The notes under the pieces: generated by a model | What the model was told of the DNA's origin: nothing | The model's input: the letters and a program-made list of their open reading frames with translations, nothing else | The model's database searches: none | Origin: Candidatus Aminicenantota bacterium | GTDB taxonomy: Bacteria > Acidobacteriota > Aminicenantia > Aminicenantales > Aminicenantaceae | DNA length: 9,165 nucleotides | Assembly: GCA_030614645.1 (NCBI GenBank) | Contig: JAUWTR010000035.1 | Location: 1 to 9,165, forward strand | Direction of reading: 5' to 3' | Shown: in pieces, positions 7,021 to 9,165 of the stretch | How the letters are laid out: each line of letters begins with the position of its first letter | Numbering within the stretch: the stretch's first letter is position 1 | Translations under genes and position numbers: made by a program

Positions 7021-7178
7021 GGGGCATGGATGCGGGTAAATCCCGGCGAAAGCCATCCGGAGCAACGCGGGCATGGTTCCTCGAGTTAATCTCGAGGGGA
7101 GCGGTGCGAGGACAGGAAGGGATTTCACACGCTGGGTGAAATCCCTGTCTTTCATAGGGACTTACCCGTATCCATGCC
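7021..7178 (+). ncRNA. Candidate structured RNA of unknown class, closed by a 17-bp helix
   Basis: 92 of 158 bases are G or C, in surroundings of about one third. GGCATGGATGCGGGTAA (7023-7039) pairs with TTACCCGTATCCATGCC (7162-7178) over 17 bp, with one G-U pair (7032-7169). After a 1x1 mismatch the helix continues with TCCC (7041-7044) to GGGA (7157-7160). Inside are three elements: GGC-GAAA-GCC (7045-7054), a GNRA hairpin that competes with an AGCCAT/ATGGTT stem (7051-7056 with 7073-7078); CCTCGAG-TTAAT-CTCGAGG (7079-7097); and AGGGATTTCAC / GTGAAATCCCT (7118-7128 with 7136-7146), 11 bp with a 7-nt loop, extended by GAC/GTC across an AGGA bulge. The G-U pair and the GNRA loop work only on the plus strand, which argues for transcription in that sense. 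No T-run terminator follows. I cannot match it to 6S, SRP, RNase P, tmRNA or a common riboswitch. A palindromic mobile element is the main alternative. Confidence 0.65.
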
Positions 7179-7230
7179 ATACAGCTTGTGTAAGTTTGAA
7201 AAAATTGGGGGAACTCCTGACTTATTTACA

Positions 7231-7259
7231 TTGACTTCAGCTTTTTTCTCTGATATAAA
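7231..7259 (+). promoter_or_regulatory. Sigma70-type promoter for the PAS-GGDEF gene
   Basis: TTGACT (7231-7236, 5 of 6) and TATAAA (7254-7259, 5 of 6) are spaced by exactly 17 nt, and TGA directly before the -10 gives an extended -10 (TGn). Transcription would begin near 7266, leaving a leader of about 45 nt before ATG 7311. The site lies downstream of the structured RNA, so this transcript would not contain the RNA. Confidence 0.6.
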
Positions 7260-7310
7260 TAAATTAACAAACAAACTTGTATTTTCTGGGTATGTCAGCG
7301 GATTAAAAAA

Positions 7311-8246
7311 ATGTCAGAAGACATTCTATTCAAGACTTTTAAGAGTTCAAATAATCACTTCTATGAAATGCTAATCAATAACTTAAATGATGCTGTGCAT
7401 CTCATGGACCAAAATCTTCAGATACTCTTAGTTAATCCAGCCTCGAAAGATTTATCCGGTTACTCTCAATCTGAATTGATCGGCAATCCGTGTCAAAAAA
7501 ATATTCTTATTCCAACCGGCGAACAACAATTGAACCTCTGTTATAAAGACTGCCCTGTAAAAAAAACACTCAAAACCGGGAACATACAACATATAAAAGC
7601 CTATATCCGTCATAAAGAGGGCTATTTTGTCCCCGTAATGATGAAAACAATTCCAATCATAGAAAAAGATGGTAAAATAATTGGGGCGGTTGAAATTTTC
7701 GCTGAGACCTCACCCAAAGTTTCTTTACCTCAAAGTTCAAGAGACCTGGAGCGTATGCAGTTATTGGACCCTCTCACTAAATTAGGCAACAAACAGTATA
7801 TAGAAATGTTTATAAATTCGCGTCTTAATGATAAGAAAAAATACAATCTTCCTTTTGGAGTGCTTTTTATAGATATAGATAACATGCACAGTATTATTGA
7901 TAATTACGGCAGCGTTGTGAGTGATAAAATGGTAAGATTGATCTCCCAAACTCTTGGAAATAATATCCGATTTTTTGAAATGGTAGGCCGTTGGAGTAAC
8001 GAGAAATTTGTCGTCATTCTTATTAATGTGAACGCCATAAAACTGGACTTGATTGCAAATAAACTTCGCCTACTTGTAGAACAATCAAATATTAGGTATC
8101 ATGATAAGCTTCTCAAGACTACTATTTCTATTGGAGCTACATTGGCTCATTCCCTTGATTCAACTAAAACCATAATAAACCGCATAAAAAAACTTGCAGA
8201 CAAAAGTAAAAAAACAGGAAAAAACCGTGTAAGTATTAGCGCATGA
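7311..8246 (+). CDS. PAS-domain protein with degenerate GGDEF domain
   Basis: 311 aa, no membrane segment or signal peptide, so cytosolic. PAS domain about 18-132, of a variant with three cysteines (C61, C77, C81, the last in CPVKKT) and the strand GYFVPVMMKTIPI; these could hold a metal or redox group, but that is not shown. GGDEF domain about 150-311: DPLTKLGN (153-160), FIDID (186-190), TISIGAT (271-277) and a closing KSKKTGKNRVS. The signature after GRW reads SNEKF (229-233) instead of GG(D/E)EF, so both glycines and the second acidic residue are lost. The Asn expected to contact guanine is Ile196, and GH before the next motif is GS. The upstream inhibitory-site position reads RFFE (220-223) instead of RxxD. 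Known family: active relatives with the same architecture make c-di-GMP. Inference: this one is probably inactive and senses or regulates. No Shine-Dalgarno precedes ATG 7311; the frame is open upstream only to a TAA at 7260 and offers no ATG, GTG or TTG. Confidence 0.88.
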   Translation: MSEDILFKTFKSSNNHFYEMLINNLNDAVHLMDQNLQILLVNPASKDLSGYSQSELIGNPCQKNILIPTGEQQLNLCYKDCPVKKTLKTGNIQHIKAYIRHKEGYFVPVMMKTIPIIEKDGKIIGAVEIFAETSPKVSLPQSSRDLERMQLLDPLTKLGNKQYIEMFINSRLNDKKKYNLPFGVLFIDIDNMHSIIDNYGSVVSDKMVRLISQTLGNNIRFFEMVGRWSNEKFVVILINVNAIKLDLIANKLRLLVEQSNIRYHDKLLKTTISIGATLAHSLDSTKTIINRIKKLADKSKKTGKNRVSISA

Positions 8247-8255
8247 CTTCATTCC

Positions 8256-9165
8256 ATGAATAAAGAAGACACTTTAAATGACTTCTTAAAAACCCTAAAA
8301 ATTACCTTTAAAAATGCTTCTATATACAATAGTAAGCATCCTGCCTTTATTGCAGCATCTACTGAACTCAAACATAAACTTGATGGCCTTTTTACTTATT
8401 TTTCTCCTTTTAAAATCAGTTTTTCTTCCAAATCTCTCCTTGTCGAGGATGAATTTCTTGGAAAGGAAAAGCTATATTTAGAACTTGCACAGCTGTTTCA
8501 TCAGCGCAAATTAAAGAACATTACATTCTTTCCCGGTATCACCCAGGAGGAGCTGACTATTTTTGTGACTAGAATTTTAACACCTCCCGATAAAATTCTC
8601 AAACTGGGTGGCATAAGAGAAATAATCAAAAAAGAAAATTTAACTAACATATCAGTTGAAGAGCTAGATTATTCTCAGTTATTGTTAGGCGAAGGTGAAG
8701 AAATCAAGGATATCTGGCCATACCTCTTACAGGAAGCTGTTACTAATCCAAATAGAGATAAAATTATTCAGGCAGCTGACAGTTTTGATAAAATTGCTCA
8801 TGATTTTCAAGCATCGGATATTTTCGAAAATGCCGACCTAAGTGAAAACTTCACTCGTTTTTTCTCATACCTAAAAAAAAACGAAGAAACTAAATTTAGA
8901 ATCTGTGCCAAAAAATTATTAAAATCAACTATTCAGAGTAAAGATATAACCTCGGAATCAAAGCTGGAAAAAATGCAGCTTCTATTCTCAGATCTAAAAG
9001 AAGAAGATCTTGCTTCCACTATCTTGGAGGAGATAATAACGGATACAGAATTTGATTCCTTAAGTTTCAGCATATTTTCCCGTATAATAAATAAAGAAAA
9101 CACTCTAAAATCGCCAATTCCCTTTCTAAATTATTCAGAGAAAATGAAATCCTACGATCAAACAA
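8256..9165 (+). CDS. Large mostly helical protein of unknown function (3' end outside window)
   Basis: The frame is open for 303 codons from ATG 8256 to the window edge, so the C-terminus is missing. I do not recognise a named family. The first 150 residues include FKNASIYNSKHPAF (18-31), a loop-rich SLLVEDEFLGKE (60-71), LAQLFHQRKLKNITFFPG (78-94... ending before ITQEEL), and VEELDYSQLL (134-143). From memory, an N-terminus with a Y-x-x-x-HP motif and a short helical 'responds to position' segment occurs in long HEAT-repeat-like proteins of deltaproteobacteria and candidate phyla, but I cannot verify this. The rest is acidic/basic helical sequence without signal peptide or membrane segment. 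No Shine-Dalgarno is visible. The gene starts 9 nt after the PAS-GGDEF stop and in the same frame, which suggests one transcript and re-initiation after termination. A function in the same signalling path is inferred from position only. Confidence 0.8.
   Translation, partial: MNKEDTLNDFLKTLKITFKNASIYNSKHPAFIAASTELKHKLDGLFTYFSPFKISFSSKSLLVEDEFLGKEKLYLELAQLFHQRKLKNITFFPGITQEELTIFVTRILTPPDKILKLGGIREIIKKENLTNISVEELDYSQLLLGEGEEIKDIWPYLLQEAVTNPNRDKIIQAADSFDKIAHDFQASDIFENADLSENFTRFFSYLKKNEETKFRICAKKLLKSTIQSKDITSESKLEKMQLLFSDLKEEDLASTILEEIITDTEFDSLSFSIFSRIINKENTLKSPIPFLNYSEKMKSYDQT

Noticed and set aside
7059..7117. CsrB-like CsrA-sequestering RNA, from four GGA triplets (7059-7061, 7098-7100, 7110-7112, 7115-7117)
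   Set aside because: Known CsrB-type RNAs have many more GGA motifs in hairpin loops; here they are few and mostly in junctions or a bulge.
7021..7178. c-di-GMP riboswitch, suggested by the GAAA hairpin and the GGDEF gene downstream
   Set aside because: The class I core motifs (GGGCAAACC, GACGCAAAGCC and the conserved 3' partner) are absent, and a promoter separates it from the gene.
7021..7178. SRP RNA, 6S RNA, tmRNA or RNase P RNA
   Set aside because: The SRP GGTCAGGTCCGGAAGGAAGC-type loop, the RNase P GAGGAAAGTCC-type core and a tmRNA acceptor/tag are all absent. A 6S-like single rod with a central bubble does not fit three internal hairpins.
7021..7178. Integron attC site or insertion-sequence end
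   Set aside because: No GTTRRRY/RYYYAAC pair at the ends, no integrase or transposase in the window, and no clear target-site duplication outside the inverted repeat. A non-autonomous repeat cannot be fully excluded without the genome.
7174..7374. Plus-strand ORF of 66 codons
   Set aside because: Its ATG lies in the 3' strand of the closing RNA helix, has no ribosome-binding site, crosses the promoter at 7231-7259 and overlaps the start of the PAS-GGDEF gene in another frame.

Overview
The window is AT-rich bacterial DNA (by eye roughly 35% GC) holding six protein genes plus the 3' part of one entering from the left; the last gene runs off the right edge. The content is mostly housekeeping and metabolic, with no transposase, integrase, phage gene or CRISPR array. 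Genes sit close together, with 1-nt gaps, an 8-nt convergent overlap and a 9-nt gap, except for one 614-nt gap at 6697-7310. The organism cannot be named securely. A fused FTCD, a Cys-bearing PAS/GGDEF protein and a large helical protein of a type I associate with uncultured candidate phyla fit such a lineage; Omnitrophota is a guess only.

Left block (2-2918, + strand): a zinc-protease-like M16 protein that has lost its HxxEH zinc site, followed after 1 nt by a full-length bifunctional formiminotransferase-cyclodeaminase (ftcD). The two look like one operon, and an active M16 partner is predicted just upstream of the window. Middle block: galactokinase (galK, - strand) converges on ftcD with a 1-nt gap and diverges from an M20-family Xaa-His-type dipeptidase (pepD, + strand). 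pepD overlaps tail-to-tail by 8 nt with a minus-strand regulator that joins an XRE helix-turn-helix to an ImmA/IrrE-type metalloprotease domain.

Right block: the 614-nt gap upstream of the regulator holds its promoter and, at 7021-7178, a GC-rich island (92 of 158 bases G or C). That island folds on paper into a multibranched RNA closed by a 17-bp helix. I do not recognise its family, and it is the most interesting object here. A good sigma70-type promoter (7231-7259) lies after it and serves a PAS-GGDEF protein whose GGDEF motif has decayed to SNEKF. In the same frame, only three codons past that stop, begins a long gene of unknown function that reaches the window edge.

Functional links: FTCD carries formimino groups, classically from histidine breakdown, into the folate pool, and PepD releases amino acids, including histidine, from dipeptides. 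Both fit amino-acid use, but no hut genes are visible. The degenerate GGDEF protein and its downstream neighbour probably form a two-gene signalling unit. How the structured RNA relates to them is open, because the promoter between them separates the two transcripts.
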